A stretch of 64,000 nt of DNA from Bradyrhizobium guangdongense. Its GTDB lineage: Bacteria > Pseudomonadota > Alphaproteobacteria > Rhizobiales > Xanthobacteraceae. Both the position numbers and the translations under genes were made by a program. Positions 16,656-25,451 of this stretch are shown here, one piece after another. Numbering within the stretch: position 1 is the first letter of the stretch; each line of letters starts with the position of its first letter. The stretch lies in the NCBI RefSeq assembly GCF_004114975.1, contig NZ_CP030051.1, positions 5,518,001 to 5,582,000 of the forward strand, written 5' to 3'. Below the pieces are notes generated by a model. It saw only the letters and a list, made by a program, of their open reading frames with translations. It searched no databases and had not been told where the DNA came from.

Positions 16656-16912
16656 TACTTCTTCTTGTCGCCGCCGCGCGGGCTGCCGAGACCGGCCATG
16701 GTCACGAACATGTCCTGAAACCGCTCGGCGATCTTGGGATCGAAGGTGAACCAGCTCTGGATCAGCGATTCCGGCGAGACCTTCTCGATGTTGCTCAGGA
16801 CCTGCTGCTGGAGCTTGTCCATCACCGCGGTCTGCATCGGCGCCACGTCAGGCAATCCGAAGAACTGGCGGGCTTCGAGGGGGGTGCAGTCGATTTCGAT
16901 ATTAACCTTCAT
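16655..16912 (-). CDS. Small DUF6489-type protein
   Basis: An 85-aa protein, MKVNIEIDCTPLEARQFFGLPDVAP at the N terminus, then VMDKLQQQVLSNIEKVSPESLIQSWFTFDPKIAERFQDMFVTMAG and a lysine tail. I recognise the pattern as the small alphaproteobacterial family called DUF6489; function unknown. The helix with FQDMFVTMAG and the size recall phasin-like or PhaE-like accessory proteins, and its position as first gene of a lipid-ester operon supports a granule or lipid-droplet role, but that is inference. Excellent Shine-Dalgarno GGAGGGG directly upstream of the ATG at 16912. Confidence 0.75.
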   Translation of the reverse strand: MKVNIEIDCTPLEARQFFGLPDVAPMQTAVMDKLQQQVLSNIEKVSPESLIQSWFTFDPKIAERFQDMFVTMAGLGSPRGGDKKK

Positions 16913-17217
16913 GTCCCCTCCGGACGAGATTCGAGCCGTCTGCCCGCAGTATCGCCGCGAGTTGTGGTGCGACGCAAGCGACCTGATGCGGGCGCGCCAT
17001 GGCCGATCCGGCAATCGGCTGATATGGTCAACCAAAGTCGAAAAAGGGCGGAGCTCCATGCCGGGCCGCAAGGTCAGCATTGCTGCACAGCGGTGCAACT
17101 TGGCGCGTTCCTTGCTGGAATGGCGCTTGCACGGGTCGAGAACTCTGGGCAACATGCATCGATCAGCCCCGCCGAACAATCAAAAATCACGGCGCGGGCG
17201 AGTGGAGAGGGTCAAGA
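16913..17217. other. Divergent intergenic region between the lipid operon and the peptide-transport island
   Basis: This 305-bp gap separates genes on opposite strands. It holds a sigma-54 type promoter facing right (17100-17116), a TGCAC-agcg-GTGCA inverted repeat just upstream of it (17085-17098) and the Shine-Dalgarno GGAGAGG before 17218. I see no convincing promoter for the leftward operon and no small ORF with a ribosome site. Confidence 0.6.
17100..17116 (+). promoter_or_regulatory. Sigma-54 (RpoN) promoter candidate for the peptide ABC island
   Basis: TTGGCGCGTTCCTTGCT matches the -24/-12 consensus YTGGCACGrNNNTTGCW at 15 of 17 positions, with the invariant GG (17102-17103) and GC (17114-17115) exactly 10 nt apart. 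It predicts a start near 17127, about 90 nt before the first gene. A nearby inverted repeat TGCAC/GTGCA could bind an activator but is not the full NtrC consensus. Confidence 0.5.
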
Positions 17218-18816
17218 ATGTCAGTCGGACGAAGTCTTTTTGCGGCGACGCTCGCCGGTGTGCTTGCGTTGGCAGTTTCGCCGGCGTCGAGCCAGACGCT
17301 GCGCTACGCCAACCAGGGTGAGCTGAAATCGCTCGACCCCTACACGCTGAACGAATCGACCACCAGTGCGCATCTCGGCCATGTCTATGAGGGCCTGGTT
17401 GCCCGCGGCAAGGACCTGAAGATCGTCCCGGCGCTCGCCGAGAGCTGGGAGACGCCGGAGCCGACGCGCTGGCGCTTTCACCTGCGCAAGGGCGTGAAAT
17501 TCCACAACGGCGATCCCTTCACCGCTGACGACGTGGTGTTCTCGGCGGAGCGCGTGCGAGCAAAGGGCTCGAATTTCCAGAGCCGCGTTCCCGCCGACGC
17601 CAAGGTCGTCAAGGTCGACGATTACACCGTCGATTTCATCTTGACCTCGCCCAATCCCATCCTGACGGCGTTGTGGGCGACCTGGTACATCATGGACAAG
17701 AAATGGGCAGAGGCGAACGATGCGGTGGCACCGACGCCCGCCGCCGCGACGACCCCGAGCTACGCTTCGCTTCATGAAAACGGCACCGGCCCCTTCATCA
17801 TCGAAAGTCATCAGCCGGGCGTGAAGACCGTCTTCAAGCCCTATCCGAACTGGTGGCGCAAGCCGGAACACAATCTGAAGGAGATCATCTTTACGCCGAT
17901 TGCCAACCCCGCCACGCGTGTTGCGGCGCTGTTGTCCGGCGAGGTCGATGTGATCGAGCCGGTTCCTGTCCAGGACATCGAGCGCGTCAAAGCGAGTCCC
18001 AACGCCACCGTGCTGACGGGACCCGAACTCCGCACCATCTTCGTTGGCATGGACCAGGCCCGCGACGAGCTCCTGTATTCCAACGTCAAGGGCAAGAACC
18101 CGTTCAAGGATGTTCGCGTCCGCGAAGCCGTCTACCGGGCGATCGACGTCGACCTGATCAAGAATCGGGTCATGCGCGGGCTGTCCACGCCCTCCGCTTT
18201 GATGGTGGCGCCGGAGATCTTCGCGTCGAAGGACTTCATCCGACCGAAATTCGACCCTGAGGCCGCCAAGAAGCTCCTCGCCGACGCCGGCTATGCCGGC
18301 GGCTTCGAGGTGACGATGGACTGCCCGAACGACCGCTACGTCAATGACGCCGCGATCTGTCAGGCCATCGTCGGCATGCTCGCCCGCATCAACATCAAGG
18401 TGGATCTGCTGGCGCAGCCCAAGGCGCAATATTTCGCCAAGGTGCTCAAGCCCGGCGGCTACAAGACCTCGCTGTACATGCTGGGCTGGACCCCGGATAC
18501 GCTAGACTCCCAGAACGTCCTCCACGACATCATGGGCTGCCGGGACGATCCCAAGGATCCCAACCGCGGCGAAGCCAATCTCGCAGGCTATTGCAACAAG
18601 CAGTTCGACGAACTCGCCGACAAGGTTCTCGTGGAATCCGATACGGCCAAGCGCGATCTCCTGATCAAGCAGGCCTTCGAGCTTTCGATGAAGGACTGGG
18701 CCTATATCCCCCTGCACCAGCAGGCGCTCGCCTGGGGTGTGTCTAAGAAGGTGAAGCTGACCCAGCGCGCGGACAACATGGTCATGCTCTACTGGGCGAC
18801 CAAGCAGGACGAGTAG
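17218..18816 (+). CDS. Peptide-type ABC transporter substrate-binding protein (SBP family 5), system 1
   Basis: Periplasmic receptor of an oligopeptide/dipeptide/glutathione-type importer, 532 aa. Signal peptide RSLFAATLAGVLALAVSPASSQ, then TLRYANQGELKSLDPYTLNESTTSAHLGHVYEGLV, WETPEPTRWRFHLRKGVKFHNGDPFTADDVVFSAER (the family 5 signature) and GTGPFIIESHQPG, ending WGVSKKVKLTQRADNMVMLYW. ATG at 17218 follows GGAGAGG; the open frame upstream to 17080 crosses the promoter and is not used. First gene of the island, followed by a strong intercistronic hairpin, the usual device for high receptor-to-permease ratio. Confidence 0.9.
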   Translation: MSVGRSLFAATLAGVLALAVSPASSQTLRYANQGELKSLDPYTLNESTTSAHLGHVYEGLVARGKDLKIVPALAESWETPEPTRWRFHLRKGVKFHNGDPFTADDVVFSAERVRAKGSNFQSRVPADAKVVKVDDYTVDFILTSPNPILTALWATWYIMDKKWAEANDAVAPTPAAATTPSYASLHENGTGPFIIESHQPGVKTVFKPYPNWWRKPEHNLKEIIFTPIANPATRVAALLSGEVDVIEPVPVQDIERVKASPNATVLTGPELRTIFVGMDQARDELLYSNVKGKNPFKDVRVREAVYRAIDVDLIKNRVMRGLSTPSALMVAPEIFASKDFIRPKFDPEAAKKLLADAGYAGGFEVTMDCPNDRYVNDAAICQAIVGMLARINIKVDLLAQPKAQYFAKVLKPGGYKTSLYMLGWTPDTLDSQNVLHDIMGCRDDPKDPNRGEANLAGYCNKQFDELADKVLVESDTAKRDLLIKQAFELSMKDWAYIPLHQQALAWGVSKKVKLTQRADNMVMLYWATKQDE

Positions 18817-18832
18817 GTGTCGACATCTTGTG

Positions 18833-18862
18833 AAGTCCCGGAAGCACCCGCTTCCGGGACTT
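18833..18862 (+). terminator. Intercistronic hairpin after SBP 1
   Basis: A perfect 12-bp stem, AAGTCCCGGAAG / CTTCCGGGACTT, with 6-nt loop CACCCG. It is followed by GCTGTTTCGG rather than a clean T run, so it is more likely an attenuator or an mRNA 3' stabiliser than a full terminator; the permease gene begins 55 bp later. Confidence 0.7.
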
Positions 18863-18917
18863 GCTGTTTCGGGTTAACGCAATGATGCGTGCTGCTGAAG
18901 ACATGTGAAAGGAACAG

Positions 18918-19898
18918 ATGCTCGCTTTCACACTGCGCCGGGCCATCCAGGCCATCGGTGTCATGATCGCCGTCGGGATCATCGCGTTCTCGATGTTCCG
19001 GTTTGCCGGCGATCCCGTAAACCAGATGGTCGGGATGGACACGTCGGGTGCCGAACGCGCCGCGATCCGCAAATCGCTCGGCCTCGACGACCCCGTTCTC
19101 GTGCAATTTGGCCGCTATATCGGCAACGCTGCGCAGTTCAAATTTGGCGTGTCCTACCAGTTCCGCCTGCCCGTCAACAATCTGCTGATGGAGCGGATGC
19201 CCGCGACGCTGGAGCTGGCGATCTGCGCCACCATCTTCGCGATGGTCAGCGGCATCCTGATGGGCGTCTATTCGGCGCTGCGCCGTGACAGCTGGCTCGC
19301 CCATACGTTCCAGGCCGTCTCCCTGATCGGCATCTCGCTGCCGACCTTCCTGATCGGCGTTCTCATGATCTACCTGTTCTCGGTTACCCTCGGCTGGCTG
19401 CCTTCGTTCGGGCGTGGCGACGTCGTGCATATCGGTTGGTGGACCACCGGCCTGCTGACGGTCTCCGGCTTGAAAGCGTTGATCATGCCCGCAATCACGC
19501 TTGGGCTGTTCCAGATGACGCTGATCATGCGCCTCGTGCGCGCGGAGATGCTGGAAGTGATGCGGACGGACTATATCCGCTTTGCCCGAGCCAGGGGTCT
19601 GACCACGCGCGCGATCCATTTCGGCCATGCGCTACGCAACACAATGGTTCCCGTGATCACAGTCGCCGGCCTGCAGTTTGGCTCGGTCATTGCTTTCGCG
19701 ATCATCACCGAAACCGTGTTCCAGTGGCCCGGCATGGGGCTCCTGTTCGTGCAGGCCGTTCAGAACGTCGATATCCCGATCATGGCGGCCTATTTGATGA
19801 TGGTGTCGCTGATCTTCGTCACCATCAATCTCGTGGTTGATATCCTCTACACCATCGTCGATCCGCGGCTGCGCTCGACGGTCAGCCGGGCGCACTGA
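18918..19898 (+). CDS. Peptide-type ABC transporter permease (DppB-like), system 1
   Basis: Inner-membrane permease of 326 aa with six predicted segments. The N-terminal pattern LAFTLRRAIQAIGVMIAVGIIAFSMFRF..GDP, the long periplasmic stretch to FGVSYQFRLPV, and the ATPase-coupling loop EMLEVMRTDYIRFARARGLTTRAIHFGHALRNT (the EAA motif) are typical of DppB/OppB. ETVFQWPGMGLLFVQAVQNVDIPIM is the conserved C-terminal part. Shine-Dalgarno AAAGGA. The next permease gene begins 1 bp after its stop. Confidence 0.92.
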   Translation: MLAFTLRRAIQAIGVMIAVGIIAFSMFRFAGDPVNQMVGMDTSGAERAAIRKSLGLDDPVLVQFGRYIGNAAQFKFGVSYQFRLPVNNLLMERMPATLELAICATIFAMVSGILMGVYSALRRDSWLAHTFQAVSLIGISLPTFLIGVLMIYLFSVTLGWLPSFGRGDVVHIGWWTTGLLTVSGLKALIMPAITLGLFQMTLIMRLVRAEMLEVMRTDYIRFARARGLTTRAIHFGHALRNTMVPVITVAGLQFGSVIAFAIITETVFQWPGMGLLFVQAVQNVDIPIMAAYLMMVSLIFVTINLVVDILYTIVDPRLRSTVSRAH

Positions 19899-19899
19899 C

Positions 19900-20862
19900 A
19901 TGAGCGAAGCCGTCGTTCCCCACACGACCGAGAAGCGCGCTGCGGCCGCGCCCGGCTGGTTCAGGCGCGCACTCGACAGCGACCTGTTCTATTCGTTCCG
20001 CCGCTCCAAGATCACCATGATCGCAGCGGGCGTGACGCTGCTGTTCTTCCTTCTCGCGATCTTCGCCTCCGTGCTGTCGGTGCAGAATCCATTCGACCCG
20101 GCGCAGCTGCAGCTGATGAACTCGCGCATCTCGCCGCTCTGGACCGCCGACGGCCAGAGCCCGTTCCTGCTCGGCACCGACGAGCAGGGTCGTGACGTGC
20201 TGTCGGCGATTCTTTACGGCCTGCGCATCTCGCTTCTGGTCGGCGTGCTCGGCGTCGTGCTCTCCGGCGCGATCGGCATCCTGCTTGGGCTGACGGCCGG
20301 CTATTTCGGCGGTGCGGTGGATGGATTGATCATGCGCGTCGCCGACGTGCAGCTTTCCTTCCCGGCCATCCTGATCGCGCTCTTGATCAACGGCATCGCC
20401 AAATCGGTCTTCGGCAACAAGCTCGACGAGATGAGCATGCTGGCGGTCCTGGTCTTCGCGATCGGCCTGAGCTTTTGGGTGCAGTATGCGCGCACCGTGC
20501 GTGGCTCGGTGCTGGTCGAGAAGAACAAGGATTACGTCGCCGCCGCCCAACTGATCGGCCTGTCCGCCCCGGTGATCATGCTGCGCCACGTACTGCCGAA
20601 CACCACCGGGCCGATCCTCGTGATCGCCACCATCAACCTCGCGCTTGCCATCATCACCGAGGCAACGCTGTCGTTCCTCGGCTCGGGCATGCCCGAGACC
20701 ATGCCGTCGCTCGGCACGCTGATCCGCATCGGCAACGGTTATCTGTTCGCTGGCGAATGGTGGATCGTCGCCTTCCCCGGCATCGCACTCGCGGCGTTGA
20801 TCCTGTCGATCAACCTGCTCGGCGACTGGCTACGTGACGCCCTCAACCCCAAACTTCGATGA
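19900..20862 (+). CDS. Peptide-type ABC transporter permease (DppC-like), system 1
   Basis: Partner permease, 320 aa, with a cytoplasmic N terminus (MSEAVVPHTTEKRAAA), first membrane segment MIAAGVTLLFFLLAIFASVL, the DppC block LLGTDEQGRDVLSAILYGLRISLLVG and the EAA-type loop NKDYVAAAQLIGLSAPVIMLRHVLPNT, ending AALILSINLLGDWLRDALNPKLR. I start at the ATG at 19900, one base after the DppB stop; longer in-frame starts lie inside that gene. Heterodimer partner of the preceding permease. Confidence 0.92.
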   Translation: MSEAVVPHTTEKRAAAAPGWFRRALDSDLFYSFRRSKITMIAAGVTLLFFLLAIFASVLSVQNPFDPAQLQLMNSRISPLWTADGQSPFLLGTDEQGRDVLSAILYGLRISLLVGVLGVVLSGAIGILLGLTAGYFGGAVDGLIMRVADVQLSFPAILIALLINGIAKSVFGNKLDEMSMLAVLVFAIGLSFWVQYARTVRGSVLVEKNKDYVAAAQLIGLSAPVIMLRHVLPNTTGPILVIATINLALAIITEATLSFLGSGMPETMPSLGTLIRIGNGYLFAGEWWIVAFPGIALAALILSINLLGDWLRDALNPKLR

Positions 20863-20875
20863 GCATGCCGCGTTC

Positions 20876-21862
20876 ATGACCGAACCCGTTCTCTCCGTCC
20901 GTAATCTACAGGTCGAGTTCGCCTCTCGCCGCGGCACGCTGCGCGCCATCAACGGCGTCTCCTTTGATATCGCCAAGGGCGAGGTGCTGGGCGTGGTCGG
21001 CGAATCCGGCGCCGGCAAATCCGTCACCGGCCTTTCGGTGATCGGCCTGATCGATCCGCCCGGCCGTATCGCCGGCGGCGAGATTCGCCTCGCCGGCCTG
21101 CGCATCGACAATCTGCCGCCGGAGGAAATGCGCCGCGTCCGCGGAAAGCGCATCGGCATGATCTTCCAGGATCCCCTCACCTCGCTCAATCCGCTGTACA
21201 AGGTCGGCGACCAGATCGTGGAGACGATCCGGACCCACCTCAATCTGTCGGAGCAGGCGGCGCGCCGCCGCGCCATCGACCTGCTCGCCGAAGTCGGCAT
21301 CCCTGCTCCCGAAAAGCGCATTGACGGTTATCCCCACGAATTCTCCGGCGGCATGCGCCAGCGTGTGGTGATTGCGCTGGCGATCTGCGCCGAGCCGGAG
21401 CTGATCATCGCCGACGAGCCGACCACCGCGCTCGACGTCTCGGTCCAGGCGCAGATCATCTCGCTGATCAAGCGGCTCGGGCGCGACCACGGCACCGCCG
21501 TGATGCTGGTGACGCACGACATGGGCGTGATCGCAGAAACCTCCGATCGCGTCGCGGTGATGTACGCCGGCCGCGTCGCCGAGATCGGCCCTGTGCAGGA
21601 CGTCGTGCGTAACCCGCTGCATCCCTATGCCAAGGGCCTGATGGGCGCGATCCCGACGCTTGCCGGTGACGACAAGCGCCTCGTGCAGATCCCCGGCTCC
21701 ATGCCGCGTCTCTCGGCGATTCCGCGCGGCTGCTCGTTCAATCCGCGCTGCGCTTTCGCTTTTGACCGCTGCCGTGTCGAGCGGCCGGAGCCACTGGCGC
21801 GTGGCACACAATCGGTCGCCTGCCATCTCTACGACACCGCCCCGGCGGAGACCGCCGCATGA
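20876..21862 (+). CDS. Peptide-type ABC transporter ATP-binding protein (DppD-like), system 1
   Basis: First of two ATPases, 328 aa. Walker A GESGAGKS, Q-loop IFQDPLTSLNPLY, ABC signature [15 protein letters not shown], Walker [13 protein letters not shown] and switch His in VTHDMGV are all intact. The C-terminal oligopeptide-transporter extension with Cys residues (RGCSFNPRCAFAFDRC) is present. ATG at 20876 follows the permease stop by 13 bp. Its stop overlaps the next ATPase start (ATGA at 21859-21862). Confidence 0.92.
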   Translation: MTEPVLSVRNLQVEFASRRGTLRAINGVSFDIAKGEVLGVVGESGAGKSVTGLSVIGLIDPPGRIAGGEIRLAGLRIDNLPPEEMRRVRGKRIGMIFQDPLTSLNPLYKVGDQIVETIRTHLNLSEQAARRRAIDLLAEVGIPAPEKRIDGYPHEFSGGMRQRVVIALAICAEPELIIADEPTTALDVSVQAQIISLIKRLGRDHGTAVMLVTHDMGVIAETSDRVAVMYAGRVAEIGPVQDVVRNPLHPYAKGLMGAIPTLAGDDKRLVQIPGSMPRLSAIPRGCSFNPRCAFAFDRCRVERPEPLARGTQSVACHLYDTAPAETAA

Positions 21863-22848
21863 GCACGCCTTTCGTCCAGGCTACAAACCTGCGCCGCGTC
21901 TTCGACGTTTCGAAACCCTGGCTCAATCGCGTACTTGAAGGCGGGCAGCTCGAATATCTCAAGGCTGTCGATCACGTCAGCTTCGACATCAAGAAGGGCG
22001 AGACGTTTGCGCTGGTCGGCGAGTCCGGCTCGGGCAAGACCACGGTGGCACGCATGGTGGTCGGCCTGTTGCCGCCGAGCTCCGGCGACGTCCTGATCGA
22101 CGGAGTCTCCATGACAGATCCGCGGCAAGGCCAGGCGCGACGAAAGCTGCGCCGCCGCATTCAGATGATCTTTCAGGATCCCTATGCCAGCCTGAACCCG
22201 CGCTTCCGCGTCGACGCCATCATCTCCGAACCGATTCGCGCCTTCGACCTGATCCAGGGCGAGCGTGATATCCAGGCCCGCGTCGGCGAGCTGCTCAGCC
22301 TCGTCGGCCTGCATCCGGACGACCGGCTGAAGTTCCCGCACGAATTCTCCGGGGGCCAGCGCCAACGCATTGCGATCGCGCGAGCGCTCGCCTCCGACGC
22401 CGAGTTCATCGTGTGTGACGAGCCCACTTCGGCGCTCGACGTATCCGTACAGGCACAGATCCTGAACCTGATGCGCGATCTCCAGGACAAGTTCGGACTG
22501 ACCTACATGTTCATCAGCCACAACCTGGCCGTGGTCCGCCACATGGCGAGCCGGGTTGGGGTGATGTATCTCGGCCGGATCGTGGAGATCGCGGAGGGAC
22601 GCGAGCTGTTCGCCAGTCCCCGCATGCCCTACACCAAGATGCTGCTGGGCGCCGTGCCCGATCTTGCCATGAGCGGCCGCCAGCGCATTCCGGTGAAGGG
22701 CGAGATTCCGAACCCGATCAATCCACCGCCAGGCTGCGCCTTCAACCCGCGCTGCCCGCTGGCATTTGATCTTTGCCGCAAGGAAACTCCGGAACTGATC
22801 GACGGCGTCGCCTGCCACGCCGTAAACACCGCACCGGTCCCGGCGTGA
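21859..22848 (+). CDS. Peptide-type ABC transporter ATP-binding protein (DppF-like), system 1
   Basis: Second ATPase, 329 aa, with Walker A GESGSGKTT, IFQDPYASLNPRF, signature FSGGQRQRIAIARAL, Walker B IVCDEPTSALDVS and ISHNLAV. The early LKAVDHVSFDIKKGET and the C-terminal GCAFNPRCPLAFDLC mark it as the DppF/OppF type. Translationally coupled to the preceding gene. Completes an SBP-perm-perm-ATP-ATP transporter with no missing subunit. Confidence 0.92.
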   Translation: MSTPFVQATNLRRVFDVSKPWLNRVLEGGQLEYLKAVDHVSFDIKKGETFALVGESGSGKTTVARMVVGLLPPSSGDVLIDGVSMTDPRQGQARRKLRRRIQMIFQDPYASLNPRFRVDAIISEPIRAFDLIQGERDIQARVGELLSLVGLHPDDRLKFPHEFSGGQRQRIAIARALASDAEFIVCDEPTSALDVSVQAQILNLMRDLQDKFGLTYMFISHNLAVVRHMASRVGVMYLGRIVEIAEGRELFASPRMPYTKMLLGAVPDLAMSGRQRIPVKGEIPNPINPPPGCAFNPRCPLAFDLCRKETPELIDGVACHAVNTAPVPA

Positions 22849-22929
22849 CGCGCGCGTGCCATGCTATCAGCGCATTGCCGGCTCGGCATTGCCTGTGATC
22901 AATTGCGCGCGCCGCAAATGAGGTAGCCC

Positions 22930-24735
22930 ATGGCTAGCAATGTCAATCCGGATCCCTTCACGACACGCCCCGAGATCGAGGGCACATTCGGGGTCGTCGC
23001 GACCACGCATTGGATCGCGACCGCCGTCGGCATGTCCATCCTGGAAAAGGGCGGCAACGCCTTCGATGCCGGCGTCGCCAGCGCCTTCACGCTGCAGGTG
23101 GTCGAGCCGCATCTGAACGGGCCCGGCGGCGACGTGCCGATCATCGTGCACGACGTGAAGCGCGGACGCACCGAGGTGATTTGCGGCCAGGGTCCCGCGC
23201 CCGCGCGTGCCACCATCGCTCATTACAAGAGCGAGGGGCTCGACATGGTGCCCGGCACCGGCCTGCTCGCCGCCTGCGTCCCCGGAACGTTCGAATCCTG
23301 GATGATGCTCCTGCGCGACTACGGCACCATGCGCGTGCGCGACGTGCTGGAGCCCGCAATCTCCTATGCGCGCGACGGCTATCCGCTGGTGGAACGCGCC
23401 TGCGCCACGATCCAGACCGTCGAGCAGCTGTTCCGCAAGCACTGGCCGACCTCGGCGGCGGTCTACCTGCCGAATGGCGAGGTGCCGAAGCCCGGCACGA
23501 TGTTCACCAACAAGACGCTGGCTGCGACTTACGCCCGCATCCTCAGCGAGGCCGAGAGCGGAGGTGGCGGCCGCGATGCCGAGATCGAGCGCGCGCGCAA
23601 GGCCTGGTCGCAAGGCTTCGTCGCGGAAGCCATCGACAAGTTCTGCCGCACCCAGGAGGTGATGGATGTCAGCGGCTCGCCGCATCGCGGCGTGCTCTCC
23701 GCCGACGATATGGCACGCTGGCAGCCGACGGTCGAAGCACCACTCGCCTACGACTACGGCCGCTACACCGTCTGCAAGGCGGGCGTCTGGAGCCAGGGTC
23801 CGGTGACGCTGCAGCAACTCGCGCTCTTGAAGGGTTTTGCACTGGATGGACTCGACCCGACCGGACCGGAATTCATCCATCTCCAGATCGAATGCGCAAA
23901 ACTCGCTTTCGCCGACCGCGAAAAATTCTACGGCGATCCGAAATTCAGCGAGATCCCGATCGGGACACTGCTGTCGGATGCCTATAACGACGAACGTCGC
24001 AAGCTGGTCACCGACAAGGCTTCGCTCGATCTCCGGCCCGGCGCGGTCGAAGGCTTCGGCGGCGTGGTCAAGCTGCGACGCGCTGAAGGCCAACGCGATG
24101 CCGTCGGCGCGCTCGGCGCCGGCGAGCCGACGGTGGGGCGCTTCGGCGAGGTGCGCGGCGACACCGTGCATTTCGACATCATCGACAAGGCCGGCAACAT
24201 GGTGTCGTCGACCCCGTCCGGGGGCTGGCTGCAATCATCGCCTGTCATTCCGGAGCTGGGTTTCTGCCTCGGTAGCCGCGCCCAGATGTTCGACTTGGAG
24301 GAGAACCAGCCGAGCTCGCTCGCCCCCGGCAAGCGGCCGCGCACGACGCTGTCGCCGTCCATGGCGCTGCGCGATGGCGAGCCGTACCTGGCCTGGGGCT
24401 CGCCCGGCGGCGACCAGCAGGATCAGTGGATCACACAGTTCTTCCTTCGCCATGTCCATTGCAACCTCAATCTCCAGGAGGCGATCGATGCGCCGGCCTG
24501 GCATTCCGAGCACTTCCCGATCTCGTTCTGGCCGCGCACCGCACGCCCCGGCGTGCTCGTGGTCGAGAACCGCGTGCCCAAGGCGACGATCGAGAATCTT
24601 CGCGAGCGCGGACATATCGTCGAGATCGGCCCCGACTGGTCGGAGGGCCGACTCACCGCGGCCTCGCGCGTCGGGGTGCGCCGCCGGGCCGCCGCCAATC
24701 CGCGCGGCATGCAGGGCTACGCCGCGGGACGCTGA
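22930..24735 (+). CDS. Gamma-glutamyltransferase family protein, cytoplasmic
   Basis: N-terminal nucleophile hydrolase that cleaves gamma-glutamyl amides such as glutathione or gamma-glutamyl peptides; 601 aa before self-cleavage. The proposed nucleophile and maturation site is Thr412 in RGDTVHFDIIDKAGNMVSSTPSGGWLQSS, matching the T-[VH]-x-x-x-x-D block of the family; GGNAFDAGVASAF and LNGPGGD are N-terminal hallmarks. No signal peptide, unlike periplasmic E. coli Ggt, so it would act on substrates after import. It lies between two peptide ABC transporters, 81 bp after the first and 9 bp before a DUF1028 gene. Confidence 0.88.
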   Translation: MASNVNPDPFTTRPEIEGTFGVVATTHWIATAVGMSILEKGGNAFDAGVASAFTLQVVEPHLNGPGGDVPIIVHDVKRGRTEVICGQGPAPARATIAHYKSEGLDMVPGTGLLAACVPGTFESWMMLLRDYGTMRVRDVLEPAISYARDGYPLVERACATIQTVEQLFRKHWPTSAAVYLPNGEVPKPGTMFTNKTLAATYARILSEAESGGGGRDAEIERARKAWSQGFVAEAIDKFCRTQEVMDVSGSPHRGVLSADDMARWQPTVEAPLAYDYGRYTVCKAGVWSQGPVTLQQLALLKGFALDGLDPTGPEFIHLQIECAKLAFADREKFYGDPKFSEIPIGTLLSDAYNDERRKLVTDKASLDLRPGAVEGFGGVVKLRRAEGQRDAVGALGAGEPTVGRFGEVRGDTVHFDIIDKAGNMVSSTPSGGWLQSSPVIPELGFCLGSRAQMFDLEENQPSSLAPGKRPRTTLSPSMALRDGEPYLAWGSPGGDQQDQWITQFFLRHVHCNLNLQEAIDAPAWHSEHFPISFWPRTARPGVLVVENRVPKATIENLRERGHIVEIGPDWSEGRLTAASRVGVRRRAAANPRGMQGYAAGR

Positions 24736-24744
24736 GGGCACCCC

Positions 24745-25449
24745 ATGACCTGGTCGATCATCGCGCGCGACAATGCCACCGGCCAGTTCGGTATCGCGGT
24801 TGCGACCCGCTTCTTCGCCGTCGGCGCGCGCGTGCCCTACATCGCCGCCGGTCTCGGCGCCATCGCGACCCAGGCGTTCGTCAACCCCTATTACGGAATT
24901 GACGGCGTCAAATTGCTGCGCGAAGGCCTGAATGCGCATGACGTGCTCGCCGCGCTGCTCGCCAGCGACGATGGCCGCGAGAGCCGGCAGGTCCACATCA
25001 TGGATGTCGGCGGCGCGATCGCCGCCCACACCGGGCGCGATTGTGTCGGCTGGTGTGGTCACATCGCCGGCAACGGCTTTTCGATCGCAGGCAACATGCT
25101 GGCGGGCGCCGATGTGCTTGCCGAGACGGCGAAGACCTACATTGCCAATGACAGCCTGCCCTTCCCGCGCCGGCTGCTCGCGGCGATGCGTGGAGGCGAA
25201 GCCGCCGGCGGCGACAAGCGCGGCAAGCAGTCTGCGGCGCTGTTGATCCACGGCGAGGAGGAATGGCCGGCGCTGGACATCCGCGCCGACGATCATGCCG
25301 ATCCGCTCGGCGAGCTCGAACGGCTCGAACGCGTCAGCCACGAGCTCTGGGTCCACTTCCGCGCCTCCATGCCGACGCGGCAGAACCCGGCCGGCAATAC
25401 CGATCGCAGCGTCATCGAGGCCAGCATCAAAGCGGCCCAGGCACGGTAG
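24745..25449 (+). CDS. DUF1028 domain protein
   Basis: A 234-aa member of DUF1028, an uncharacterised family thought to have an Ntn-hydrolase-like fold. Typical segments are MTWSIIARDNATGQFGIAVATRFFAVGARVPYI, GAIATQAFVNPYYGIDGVKLL, and GFSIAGNMLAG. The frequent neighbourhood with gamma-glutamyltransferase and peptide transporters, also seen here, suggests an amidase or peptidase role; that is inference. Good Shine-Dalgarno TGAGGG. The next ABC ATPase starts 2 bp after its stop. Confidence 0.85.
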   Translation: MTWSIIARDNATGQFGIAVATRFFAVGARVPYIAAGLGAIATQAFVNPYYGIDGVKLLREGLNAHDVLAALLASDDGRESRQVHIMDVGGAIAAHTGRDCVGWCGHIAGNGFSIAGNMLAGADVLAETAKTYIANDSLPFPRRLLAAMRGGEAAGGDKRGKQSAALLIHGEEEWPALDIRADDHADPLGELERLERVSHELWVHFRASMPTRQNPAGNTDRSVIEASIKAAQAR

Positions 25450-25451
25450 GC

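Noticed and set aside
17085..17098. NtrC binding site next to the sigma-54 promoter
   Set aside because: TGCAC-agcg-GTGCA is 14 bp with a 4-nt centre, shorter than the 17-bp NtrC consensus, and too close to the promoter to be a normal enhancer site. Kept only as an inverted repeat.
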